A DNA stretch of 64,000 bases from Shimazuella soli (GTDB taxonomy: Bacteria; Bacillota; Bacilli; Thermoactinomycetales; Thermoactinomycetaceae): positions 62,001-126,000 of the forward strand of contig NZ_JAKWBN010000005.1 of the NCBI RefSeq assembly GCF_022511585.1, in the 5' to 3' direction. Positions 17,068 to 24,438 of the stretch are shown here, piece after piece; position 1 is the stretch's first letter, and each line of letters begins with the position of its first letter. Below the pieces are notes generated by a model. That model saw only the letters and a list, made by a program, of their open reading frames with translations. It had not been told where the DNA came from and did no database searches. Position numbers and translations under genes: made by a program.

Positions 17068-17307
17068 ATGGGAGCGTGGGATTTAGAAGAGCGCATTGAA
17101 AAATTGCGTTTAAAAATGGTTGAATCTGCATTGCTTTTAGGGATTGGTCATCCTGCAGTGTACGAATTGAGTGTAGAGCTAGACAATCTTCATAACGAAT
17201 GGCAAAGAAATTGGCAACAAACCAAACAGGAACGAAATTACATTCGTACTCACCCAAAACATCAGATCAAAGAGTCCTTAGATGAAAAATACCGTACAGT
17301 GGTTTAA
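17068..17307 (+). CDS. Spo0E-like aspartyl-phosphate phosphatase
   Basis: This 79-residue protein starts at ATG 17068 behind GAAGGAGGG. It is a two-helix hairpin with LEERIEKLRLKMVESA, GIGHPAVYELSVELDNLHNEW and the Spo0E-family core S-x-x-x-D (SVELD). Family members dephosphorylate Spo0A-P and delay sporulation. The C-terminal 30 residues are basic and probably flexible. Which paralogue it corresponds to cannot be told from the sequence. Confidence 0.85.
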   Translation: MGAWDLEERIEKLRLKMVESALLLGIGHPAVYELSVELDNLHNEWQRNWQQTKQERNYIRTHPKHQIKESLDEKYRTVV

Positions 17308-17360
17308 GTGAAAGTGTGGTAAACTAAAAGGTATCAATTGTCACATTGGAGTGATGAGAA

Positions 17361-17720
17361 ATGATTACCTTAACTGAACAAGCAGCATTTAAAGTAAAAG
17401 AGATGCTGAAGGAAACAGAGAATCCAGAAAAACAATATTTACGTGTGGGTGTTCAACATGGTGGTTGTAGTGGATTTTCTTATCTAATGGGCTTTGATGA
17501 AGAGAAAACAGCTAAAGATTTAGAACTTGAACAACATGGTGTTCGAGTACTTATAGATGACGAAAGTCAAAGATTGATTAAAGGTACTGTTGTTGATTAT
17601 AAGGAGTCATTGATGGGTGGGGGATTTCAAATCGACAATCCCAATGCATCGCTTACATGTGGATGCGGCTCTTCTTTCCGTACAGCTGTTGACGAAGGTA
17701 AACCAGATACCAATTGTTAG
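17361..17720 (+). CDS. yutM: A-type Fe-S carrier (YutM/HesB/IscA family)
   Basis: This 119-residue protein begins at ATG 17361 behind GGAGTGATG. It has the three conserved cysteines: one in QHGGCSGFSY (about residue 35) and two in LTCGCGSSF (about 99 and 101). It accepts Fe-S clusters from the SUF scaffold and passes them on. The C-terminus carries an extra short tail ending in Cys (KPDTNC). A bidirectional terminator follows. Confidence 0.93.
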   Translation: MITLTEQAAFKVKEMLKETENPEKQYLRVGVQHGGCSGFSYLMGFDEEKTAKDLELEQHGVRVLIDDESQRLIKGTVVDYKESLMGGGFQIDNPNASLTCGCGSSFRTAVDEGKPDTNC

Positions 17721-17725
17721 TTTTT

Positions 17726-17755
17726 ATATCCCTCTCCTTAGGAGAGGGATATTTC
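17726..17755. terminator. Bidirectional terminator
   Basis: A 12-bp perfect stem (17726-17737 with 17741-17752) with a TTA loop lies between convergent genes. Confidence 0.8.
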
Positions 17756-18017
17756 ATGTTTGGATCTCACGAATAAACACGACTCTATCAAATCCACAGG
17801 CAGGGCAAAAGACTTCATGAGGACAATAATGCTGTCTGCCATCAGTTAACCAGCCATCATTTTGTTTCATTTCCTCGATAGGTCGATAGGGACTATACGA
17901 AGCTAATAAAAATGATGCAGGTCCATAATCTTCCATGGTTTGAAGGCAATTTGGGCATTTTTCTAAGTAAGAAGTATATCCATTACATAAAGGACATTGG
18001 AAATGGCTTGGATTCAT
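17754..18017 (-). CDS. Small zinc-ribbon protein
   Basis: This 87-residue protein is read from ATG 18017 (MNPSHFQCPLC); an upstream in-frame ATG at 18065 has no ribosome site. It has three cysteine pairs: CPLC (about residue 8), CPNC (about 21) and CPAC (about 73), plus a HYCPHEVFCP region, consistent with one or two zinc ribbons. The function is not recognisable. It is convergent with yutM. Confidence 0.65.
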   Translation of the reverse strand: MNPSHFQCPLCNGYTSYLEKCPNCLQTMEDYGPASFLLASYSPYRPIEEMKQNDGWLTDGRQHYCPHEVFCPACGFDRVVFIREIQT

Positions 18018-18195
18018 ATGATCATCTCGTTTTTGATTAGCATAAGAGAAACCAAAGGAAAACATGCATGATTGTTACAAGAAAGTTATAGAATAAAGAA
18101 TGGAAATTAGAAACCTCTTGTAAAAAGTACGTGAAATACATATCATATTATTGTTAGCATTTTAGGATAATCTAAGGAATTTACTCTACTAGGTT

Positions 18196-18209
18196 TGTGA
18201 TCTCTCACA
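18196..18209 (+). promoter_or_regulatory. TGTGA-N4-TCACA inverted repeat upstream of NDH-2
   Basis: This is a 5-bp perfect dyad 65 bp before the start codon. It resembles Rex or CRP/FNR half-sites, but the 4-nt spacer is 2 nt shorter than either consensus, so the regulator is unassigned. Confidence 0.35.
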
Positions 18210-18273
18210 CATAGTGTCTAGGTAGATCATAGGAATGAAAAATATTATGAAAATTAGATGGAAGTGATGAACA

Positions 18274-19470
18274 ATGAAAGTCCCTAAAATCCTTATTTTA
18301 GGTGCCGGTTATGGTGGACTTATGACAGCAAAAGGGCTTCAAAAACATCTCCGTCCTGGAGAAGCAGAAGTAACACTAGTGAATCAGAACTCTTATCATT
18401 ACATTACTACTAAATTACATGAACCAGCTGCAGGAACTTCTCATCATGATCACGCTCGTCTTTCGATTTCTTCTGTGATCCATCCTCATCGAGTAAACTT
18501 TATTCAAGATCAAGTGACCTCAATAGATACAGAAGCAAAGAAAGTCACATTAGCAGAACATAAAGAACCATTAACTTATGATTACCTTGTAATCGGTTTG
18601 GGAAGCGCTCCGGAAACATTTGGAATCAAAGGTTTACTTGAAAATGCTTTTTTCATCAGAAGTATTGATAGTGTAAGAATGATTCGTGAACATATGGAGT
18701 ACATGTTTTCTCAATATGCAGCTGAGAAAAAAGACGAACTTATTACCATAGTAGTTGGTGGGGCAGGATTTACGGGAATCGAGTATGTAGGTGAATTAGT
18801 GGATCGTATGCCAGAGCTTTGTAGAGAATATGATATTCCACTCGAAAAAGTACGTCTTGTAAATATTGAAGCTGCTCCTAGCGTATTACCAGGGTTCGAT
18901 CCTGAATTAGTAGAATATGCTACGACATATCTAAAGAGTAAAGGCGTAGAATTCCATATTAATACTCCTATTGCAGAATGCACACCCGAAGGTGTTATTC
19001 TTAAAGGTGGAGAAGAGATTAAAGCTTCTACGGTAGTATGGACTGGTGGCGTTAGAGGGAATAAATTAGTTGAAGACGCAGGAATTGAAACGATGCGTGG
19101 ACGTGTGAAAGTCGATGGCCAATTGCGTGCTCCAGGACATGAAAATATTTTTATCATCGGAGATAGTTCACTTGTATTTCCAAGTGAAAATGAAAGACCT
19201 TACCCGCCAACTGCTCAGATTGCTACACAACAAGGACAATTCCTTGGTAAAAATTTAGTCAATTTGCTACGCGGCAGTCAAATGGAAACTTTCGCCTATC
19301 ATCAAAAGGGCGTTTTTGCTTCCCTAGGTAGAAAAGAAGCAATTGGTATTCTAGGAAAAAACAGCAAAATGTTTGGCTTTAAAGCATCCTTTATCAAGAG
19401 AATTACTGAGTTGCGCTGGCTCTATTTACTGGGTGGAATTTCGCTTGTATTACGTAAAGGTAAGTTTTAG
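18274..19470 (+). CDS. Type II NADH dehydrogenase-like FAD oxidoreductase
   Basis: A 398-residue two-dinucleotide-binding flavoprotein. FAD site: ILILGAGYGGL (residues 6-16). NAD site: IVVGGAGFTGIEYVGEL (about 162). The second FAD contact is IFIIGDSS (about 291), and the PYPPTAQIATQQG quinone-side helix is present. The C-terminus has the amphipathic membrane-binding helix (RITELRWLYLLGGISLVLRKG). It fits YumB/YutJ-like NDH-2 enzymes that transfer electrons from NADH to menaquinone. An inverted repeat TGTGA-N4-TCACA lies at 18196-18209. Confidence 0.9.
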   Translation: MKVPKILILGAGYGGLMTAKGLQKHLRPGEAEVTLVNQNSYHYITTKLHEPAAGTSHHDHARLSISSVIHPHRVNFIQDQVTSIDTEAKKVTLAEHKEPLTYDYLVIGLGSAPETFGIKGLLENAFFIRSIDSVRMIREHMEYMFSQYAAEKKDELITIVVGGAGFTGIEYVGELVDRMPELCREYDIPLEKVRLVNIEAAPSVLPGFDPELVEYATTYLKSKGVEFHINTPIAECTPEGVILKGGEEIKASTVVWTGGVRGNKLVEDAGIETMRGRVKVDGQLRAPGHENIFIIGDSSLVFPSENERPYPPTAQIATQQGQFLGKNLVNLLRGSQMETFAYHQKGVFASLGRKEAIGILGKNSKMFGFKASFIKRITELRWLYLLGGISLVLRKGKF

Positions 19471-19515
19471 GAAAGATCACTATGGTGCAAATGTAGATAA
19501 GTTACTTCGTTATTA

Positions 19516-19557
19516 AAAAGAGCAATCATCTACAAGAAAGTAGGATTGCTCTTTTTA
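19516..19557 (+). terminator. Terminator after NDH-2 gene
   Basis: A 12-bp stem (19516-19527 with 19544-19555) ends in a T-run. Confidence 0.85.
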
Positions 19558-19635
19558 ATGCAGAGAAGGACAGGCATTGACCGCATGTCTCATTTTTTGT
19601 ACCATATAGGCAACATGTGGAAGGAGATAATTCCA

Positions 19636-19917
19636 ATGACAATGTTAGCAGTTCCTCCAATTAGCCTTGTTCAATTAATTATTTCTATCCCGTTATTACT
19701 GGTTTTCTTTTTTGGGATAGGATTTATCTTAAATATGATATTAAAGACTACATGGTTACCGATTTATTTATTTGCAGCCCTAATTGTGTATTTTGCGTTT
19801 CAAATTAACACTGTTTATATGACAGATATTACGTGGTTAATTGCAAGTTTAGCAGGGGTTGTGGGCAGTGGTTTAACCATACGTTATTTAAGAGCTAAAG
19901 GTTACCGGATGTTCTAA
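19636..19917 (+). CDS. yuiB: YuiB-like membrane protein
   Basis: A 93-residue protein starting at ATG 19636 behind GGAAGGAG; the frame extends upstream through the preceding terminator, so the longer form is rejected. It has three hydrophobic segments (about 10-30, 38-56, 62-80). IPLLLVFFFGIGFILNMIL resembles YuiB. The function is unknown. It ends 4 nt into the convergent yuiD gene. Confidence 0.78.
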   Translation: MTMLAVPPISLVQLIISIPLLLVFFFGIGFILNMILKTTWLPIYLFAALIVYFAFQINTVYMTDITWLIASLAGVVGSGLTIRYLRAKGYRMF

Positions 19918-20387
19918 TACCAAAGATAATAATTAATGATAGCCACGATAATCCCAAACCATAATCCAACAAATACTTCAATAGGTTTGTGACCTAAGAT
20001 CTCTTTTAATTTTTCCCTTGTCTCAGCAGGGGATTTTTCTTTTGCTTCTGCTAACAACTTGGTCATATCTTCTACGAGGCGATTCAATACTTGAGCGTGT
20101 ACTCCAGCCTGTCTTCTAACACCTGTGGCATCATACATGACGACGACACTTAAGATTGTAGCAATTGCAAAAGCAGAAGAATTCCATCCTTGTGTAAGAC
20201 CAATTGCAGTGGAAAGAGAACTTACTGCTGAAGTATGTCCACTGGGCATACCGCCGGAATGATAAATCCATATCCAATCCCATTTACCTGTCATAGAAAG
20301 ATTCCATATTATTTTCAAAAATTGTGCGAGTAAAATCGCCAGTAACGATGTCCATAAAGGAAAATTTGCAAGTAAATCACTTACCAT
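19914..20387 (-). CDS. yuiD: Divergent PAP2 family protein (YuiD-like)
   Basis: A 157-residue membrane protein of the DUF212 / divergent PAP2 family. It has an N-terminal hydrophobic helix with AQFLKIIW, then HSGGMPSGHTSAVSSL (PSGH phosphatase-like motif, about residue 45). Next come VVMYDATGVRRQAGVHAQVLN and GHKPIEVFVG (His-Lys-Pro), and a C-terminal helix. The catalytic residues of acid phosphatases are only partly retained, so the activity is unproven. The last 4 nt overlap yuiB. Confidence 0.88.
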   Translation of the reverse strand: MVSDLLANFPLWTSLLAILLAQFLKIIWNLSMTGKWDWIWIYHSGGMPSGHTSAVSSLSTAIGLTQGWNSSAFAIATILSVVVMYDATGVRRQAGVHAQVLNRLVEDMTKLLAEAKEKSPAETREKLKEILGHKPIEVFVGLWFGIIVAIINYYLWY

Positions 20388-20459
20388 GAATATAGAGGCC
20401 TGCCTTTCGCATACAACTGTGCATTTCTCCTTATTGTCTCATATTCAGCACAAGAAAAA

Positions 20460-20481
20460 CCAGCTTTCATTTGAAAGCTGG
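20460..20481 (-). terminator. Terminator of lipoprotein copy 1
   Basis: A 10-bp CCAGCTTTCA/TGAAAGCTGG-type stem is followed on the minus strand by TTTTTCTTG. It is shared with lipoprotein copy 2 at 35970. Confidence 0.8.
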
Positions 20482-20492
20482 AAGTGGAAATA

Positions 20493-21143
20493 TTAGAAAG
20501 AAAGATTTTCTTTAACTTCACGATTAAAGTCTTTTTCATTGAGCGTTTTCCAAGCTGCGTTAAACTCATCGATTTCTTTGTTGAAGTTATCAACGAGTTC
20601 GCCCTCTTTTTTAGAGTACTCATCATATTGGTCAATATTAGGCTGTTGTCCTTGTGAGATAGTGACATAAGCTTGGCGGTAAGAATCAATTAGTTTTTGA
20701 AAGTTATCGATATAAGCAACTTGTGATTCGGTTGCTTTCTTAAATGCTGCTAAATATTGGGTTGCTCTTGATTTGGTTTCTTCGTTTTCCAACTCATTTG
20801 CTTTGCTTTCAACGCCAGGGATTTCATTAAGCAAAGATTGAACACCTTGCTTATATGTAGTTAGATCAGAATTAGCTTTGTCTAAGGAAGACATTAATTG
20901 ATTGTATTGAGTTTCGCTCATATTGGTACCTTGGTTTAAAGCTTGGGAGATTTCATTTCCTAGTTGGTTTGCAGAGTTGTAGTCATTAATCATTTGACGT
21001 TGCTCACCCATGTTTTTGTCATGATGATCCATCATTTTGTCCATTTGATCCATTAATTCTTTTTTGGTACCTGAATCAGCAAGTAAGGAACAGCCAGATA
21101 GTAGTAAGAGGCAACTAAATAATATGAGAGCTTTTTTTAACAT
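20493..21143 (-). CDS. Putative helical lipoprotein, copy 1 (YkyA-like)
   Basis: This 216-residue lipoprotein has a signal peptide with lipobox LLLSGC (Cys about 18). The rest is predicted helical coiled coil: a Met/Asp/His-rich segment (MDQMDKMMDHHDKNMGEQRQ) and LDKANSDLTTYKQGVQSLLN. It resembles the YkyA-type putative cell-wall-binding lipoproteins; the resemblance is general, not decisive. A paralogue lies at 35255-35959 on the opposite strand with an identical last ~40 residues and shared 3' flank. Confidence 0.75.
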   Translation of the reverse strand: MLKKALILFSCLLLLSGCSLLADSGTKKELMDQMDKMMDHHDKNMGEQRQMINDYNSANQLGNEISQALNQGTNMSETQYNQLMSSLDKANSDLTTYKQGVQSLLNEIPGVESKANELENEETKSRATQYLAAFKKATESQVAYIDNFQKLIDSYRQAYVTISQGQQPNIDQYDEYSKKEGELVDNFNKEIDEFNAAWKTLNEKDFNREVKENLSF

Positions 21144-21521
21144 ATTATAAACTCCTTTAAAATTTGTAATGAAACTAGTGACTATTGTAACAAACTATGC
21201 AAAAAATTCAAGAAGAACAGAGATGATTTGGAAAAATAGAAATGGATGTGTTTATTTTTGTTATTGAAAAAATGCCCGTTCACTTGGAAAAAAAGCACTC
21301 CAAGTTTTTTGTTGATAACTCCAGTAATTGGCAACACGCCCTTTTTCTATTGTTTGATAATCCTATATTTGTTAATATATGTCTTGAATCAGTTCTGATA
21401 ACATATATACCTCTTTGGGAAGAATCCAGGCAAGTTAAAATGAAATATTTAAACAAATTAGACATTATTTGCAAACTAAATAAAAACATGTCATAATAGC
21501 ATGGTTGATAAGGAGGTATTT

Positions 21522-22889
21522 ATGGACAACCAAAATAAGTTGAAGAGATCAATGAAAAGCAGACACCTTTTTATGATCGCATTAGGTGGAGTCATTGGGA
21601 CAGGCTTTTTTAACGGCTCAGGTTATACAATTAGTCAAGCAGGGCCAATAGGAGCAATTCTTTCGTTTCTTGTTGGCGGTTTGGTGATGTATTTAATCAT
21701 GTTATGTCTAGGAGAATTAACACTAGCAGATCCATCTTCTGGTTCATTTCAAGATTATACAACCAAATATGTAGGTCCAGGAACTGGTTTTATGGTTGGC
21801 TGGTTGTATTGGTTTGGCTGGGCAGCAACCGTTGCATTAGAACTGGTAACAATTGGTTCAACAATGAAGCGATGGTTCCCAGATGTTAGTATTTGGGTGT
21901 GGAGCTTAGTATTTGGTGCTGTACTGTTTTTAGTAAACGCTTTCTCCGCGAGAAGTTTTGCAGAGACTGAGTTTTGGTTTGCTATTATCAAAGTTTCAAT
22001 GATTGTCGTTTTTATTGTAATAGGTGCAGCTGCTATTTTTGGTTTTATACCTGTACGTAGTGGAGTAACTGGATTTGCCTCTCTGTTCAAAGATGGCATA
22101 TTCCCAAATGGTTTTACACCAATATTAATGACAATGATAGCAGTCAACTTCTCTTTCCAGGGAACAGAACTAGTGGGAATTGCTGCAGGTGAAAGTGAAA
22201 ATCCAGAGAAAACATTGCCTAAAGCCATTCATCAAACCGTTTATCGGACAATCTTATTTTTTGGTTTAGCAATTGCGGTGTTGGTGTGTTTAATACCATG
22301 GAAACAAGCTGGCGTTGTAGAAAGTCCATTTATACTTGCTTTAGATAAAATTGGAGTACCATATGCTGCAGATATCATGAACTTTGTTATTATCACAGCA
22401 TTGTTATCTGTCGCAAACTCTGGATTATATGCTGCAACCAGAATGTTGTATGCGCTATCAAGAAATAAGATGGCTCCTAAACTACTAGGAAAAGTAACAG
22501 ATCGAGGGGTTCCATTTTGGGCTCTAGTTGTAAGTTTTTTGGTCGCTAGTTTGTCCTTACTTACATCAAAGTTTGCTGCTGATACCGTTTACATGTGGAT
22601 TCTGTCTATAGCAGGTACTACAGCTGTTATTGCTTGGATGTCTATTGCCGCGTCACAGTTTTTCTTCAGACGGCAATATGTGAAAAATGGTGGAAGAGTT
22701 GAGGATTTATCTTTCCGCACTCCATTCTATCCATTTGTTCCTATTCTCGCTTTTGTTCTGAATGCGATTGTGATGTTAAGCCAAGTTTTGGATCCAGCAA
22801 CAGCTTTATCTGTATATTTAGGGATCCCAGCTATAATATTGTGTTACATCATTTATTATGTATTTGTAGCTAAAAGATGTAACACCTAG
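21522..22889 (+). CDS. Amino acid permease (APC superfamily)
   Basis: A 455-residue, 12-TM permease starting at ATG 21522 behind ATAAGGAGG; an upstream in-frame ATG at 21501 is rejected. AAT-family signatures are SRHLFMIALGGVIGTGFF at the N-terminus, GWLYWFGWAATVALEL, and ELVGIAAGESENPEKTLPKA (about 232). A YAATRMLYALSRNKMAPKLL segment follows TM8. It is proton-coupled import; the substrate is uncertain, with lysine-type or S-methylmethionine-type family members closest in pattern. The 378-nt gap upstream (21144-21521) shows no riboswitch or ORF. Confidence 0.88.
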   Translation: MDNQNKLKRSMKSRHLFMIALGGVIGTGFFNGSGYTISQAGPIGAILSFLVGGLVMYLIMLCLGELTLADPSSGSFQDYTTKYVGPGTGFMVGWLYWFGWAATVALELVTIGSTMKRWFPDVSIWVWSLVFGAVLFLVNAFSARSFAETEFWFAIIKVSMIVVFIVIGAAAIFGFIPVRSGVTGFASLFKDGIFPNGFTPILMTMIAVNFSFQGTELVGIAAGESENPEKTLPKAIHQTVYRTILFFGLAIAVLVCLIPWKQAGVVESPFILALDKIGVPYAADIMNFVIITALLSVANSGLYAATRMLYALSRNKMAPKLLGKVTDRGVPFWALVVSFLVASLSLLTSKFAADTVYMWILSIAGTTAVIAWMSIAASQFFFRRQYVKNGGRVEDLSFRTPFYPFVPILAFVLNAIVMLSQVLDPATALSVYLGIPAIILCYIIYYVFVAKRCNT

Positions 22890-22902
22890 ACTAACAATAA
22901 AG

Positions 22903-22936
22903 AAACGCTACTTTCCAATGAAAGTAGCGTTTTTCA
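22903..22936. terminator. Terminator after permease
   Basis: A 13-bp stem (22903-22915 with 22920-22932) is followed by TTTTC. It lies between convergent genes. Confidence 0.85.
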
Positions 22937-22941
22937 TGTTT

Positions 22942-24120
22942 TTAATGACTATATTTTGTGTAGTACTTATTGTATAAACGTTTCCATGTTTCGGGACCTG
23001 GGTATCCATCGGCATCGCCGCCTGTCCAGCCTTGTGCACGCTGGAAAGCTTGTGTATTTTTCAAATCAGCTGATGTCCATTCTGGTCCAGGGCCAACTTT
23101 GTAATACTTTCCATAACCAGCTGCTACTAGCATGTGACCTAATTGTGTAACAAACTTATTCTTTGCACCTGTTTTAAAGTATTTTGTTCCAGGAAATGTC
23201 TTTTGTACTGCATATGGTGCTTTTGGTTTTGATGGTTTCGAAGTCGAAGTACTCGGTTTCGAAGTTGAAGTACTAGGCTTCGAAGTTGAAGTACTCGGTT
23301 TCGAAGTGGAAGTACTCGGTTTCGAAGTTGAAGTACTAGGCTTCGAAGTCGAAGTACTCGGTTTTGAAGTTGAAGTACTCGGTTTTGAAGTTGAAGTACT
23401 CGGTTTTGAAGTTGAAGTACTCGGTTTTGAAGTTGAAGTACTTGGTTTCGAAGTTGAAGTACTTGGTTTCGAAGTAACAGGCTTTGTAATAACTTGTATT
23501 GGTGTTGGCTTCTCTTTTGCAGCAGGTTCTGGTTTTGGTTTTTGAAGAGCTGCTATTATTGGATTAGAATGCTGGTTGTCTTCTTTTCCTTTTACTTGAT
23601 CTTTTCCGCTATGTTCATCTGCTACAGAATAGTCTGGATCAGTAATGATTTCAACTGGGTTTGTTGGTTCTGAAGACTGCGAATCAGCTAAATCAGTTGA
23701 AGTTGAATTAGGTGTTGTTGATGGTGTTTGTGAAGCTATAGAAGTATCAGGCAATTCGACTGTATCACTACTACCCTGCGGAGTAGAAGAATCTCCCGTT
23801 AGGGGTACATCTCCATTTTGATCCGTTCCATCGTAAGGAATAGGCTTTACTTTTAGTGTAGTTTCCAAACTTTTGGATGGAAGGTTTTCCATCATTTGTT
23901 CATTCGCGTCTTTAGAAACAACTGTATTCATTACAATAGGCAATTTTTGAACGCTTGGTTGCTGCTGTGCAGGCGGCGACTGAGCAAATGTTTGAGTATA
24001 GTGATAGACGAAAAAACCACCAAATGTGCAAATAACACCAATGGATGTTAATTCTAACCATTTGGCAAGCTTGCTACTAGTTGGTGATTCTTTCTTAAAC
24101 AGGCTGGATAACTTTGACAT
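22942..24120 (-). CDS. Membrane-anchored protein with Ser/Thr/Lys/Pro repeats and peptidoglycan-binding domain
   Basis: A 392-residue protein. There is a short cytoplasmic N-terminus, one transmembrane segment (about 26-44), and a low-complexity extracellular linker rich in S/T/P. A wall-spanning stretch of eleven 7-residue repeats (STSTSKP) follows. The C-terminal domain is about 85 residues: FPGTKYFKTGAKNKFVTQLG, then YYKVGPGPEWTSADLKNTQA and QGWTGGDADGYPGPETWKRL. I know that C-terminal pattern from actinomycete peptidoglycan-binding proteins and phage lysins. No catalytic domain is visible, so a structural role tethering membrane to wall is inferred. It follows the ATPase pair on the same strand. 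Confidence 0.8.
   Translation of the reverse strand: MSKLSSLFKKESPTSSKLAKWLELTSIGVICTFGGFFVYHYTQTFAQSPPAQQQPSVQKLPIVMNTVVSKDANEQMMENLPSKSLETTLKVKPIPYDGTDQNGDVPLTGDSSTPQGSSDTVELPDTSIASQTPSTTPNSTSTDLADSQSSEPTNPVEIITDPDYSVADEHSGKDQVKGKEDNQHSNPIIAALQKPKPEPAAKEKPTPIQVITKPVTSKPSTSTSKPSTSTSKPSTSTSKPSTSTSKPSTSTSKPSTSTSKPSTSTSKPSTSTSKPSTSTSKPSTSTSKPSTSTSKPSKPKAPYAVQKTFPGTKYFKTGAKNKFVTQLGHMLVAAGYGKYYKVGPGPEWTSADLKNTQAFQRAQGWTGGDADGYPGPETWKRLYNKYYTKYSH
23234..23464 (-). repeat. Eleven tandem 21-bp repeats
   Basis: Eleven in-frame copies of a 21-bp unit encode STSTSKP. Copies differ only at third-codon positions (for example tac/tcg, ttc/ttt), so the peptide is conserved while the DNA varies. Copy number is expected to change by slippage. 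Confidence 0.95.
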
Positions 24121-24224
24121 ACACTTCCTCCCTTCACTAATTAATTATCCACATCATACTACAAGGGAGGAGGATAAGAGTATACAAAATTAAAATTTTT
24201 AGTAACAACAAAGCATTCTTTTTG

Positions 24225-24428
24225 GTAGATAAGAAAGTGTAAATTTTATCTTATCTACAAAGCGAGACTAGGAGCATACGACATAGCGAGACAGAGGCGT
24301 GACTTTGCGCTTTAGCGCATTAGCACGACCCGTACACTTGGTGTGCTTGTGCCCTAGTCTGAGGTGCATAAGTGCAACTAAGCCTCTGTCTGCGTTTTGA
24401 AAGGCTTGCCAGTCGGCAAGTTTTCTTT
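24225..24428 (+). ncRNA. Candidate structured RNA with pseudoknot and terminator
   Basis: This G+C-richer, non-coding stretch holds several perfect complementarities. There is a 10-bp stem (24225-24234 with 24249-24258). Helix A pairs 24265-24272 with 24353-24360 (8 bp). Helix B pairs 24289-24298 with 24382-24391 (10 bp). Hairpins lie at 24306-24319 and 24323-24352. A final 6-bp hairpin (24405-24410 with 24415-24420) has a TTTTCTTT tail. Helices A and B cross, so they form a pseudoknot or exclude one another. The terminator reads on the plus strand, antisense to the flanking genes. No RNA family is recognised; a multicopy repeat or a transfer site is possible. Confidence 0.5.
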
Positions 24429-24438
24429 ACTGTTAATT

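Noticed and set aside
18196-18209. Rex or FNR operator before the NDH-2 gene
   Set aside because: Half-sites fit but the spacer is 4 nt instead of 6, so I list it only as an unassigned inverted repeat.
23234-23464. CRISPR array
   Set aside because: The 21-bp units are contiguous with no spacers and code for protein in frame.
23306-23545. Plus-strand ORF of repeated EVLGFEV units
   Set aside because: It is the antisense shadow of the 21-bp coding repeats; it has no ribosome site, and the minus-strand reading has a membrane segment, linker and known C-terminal domain.
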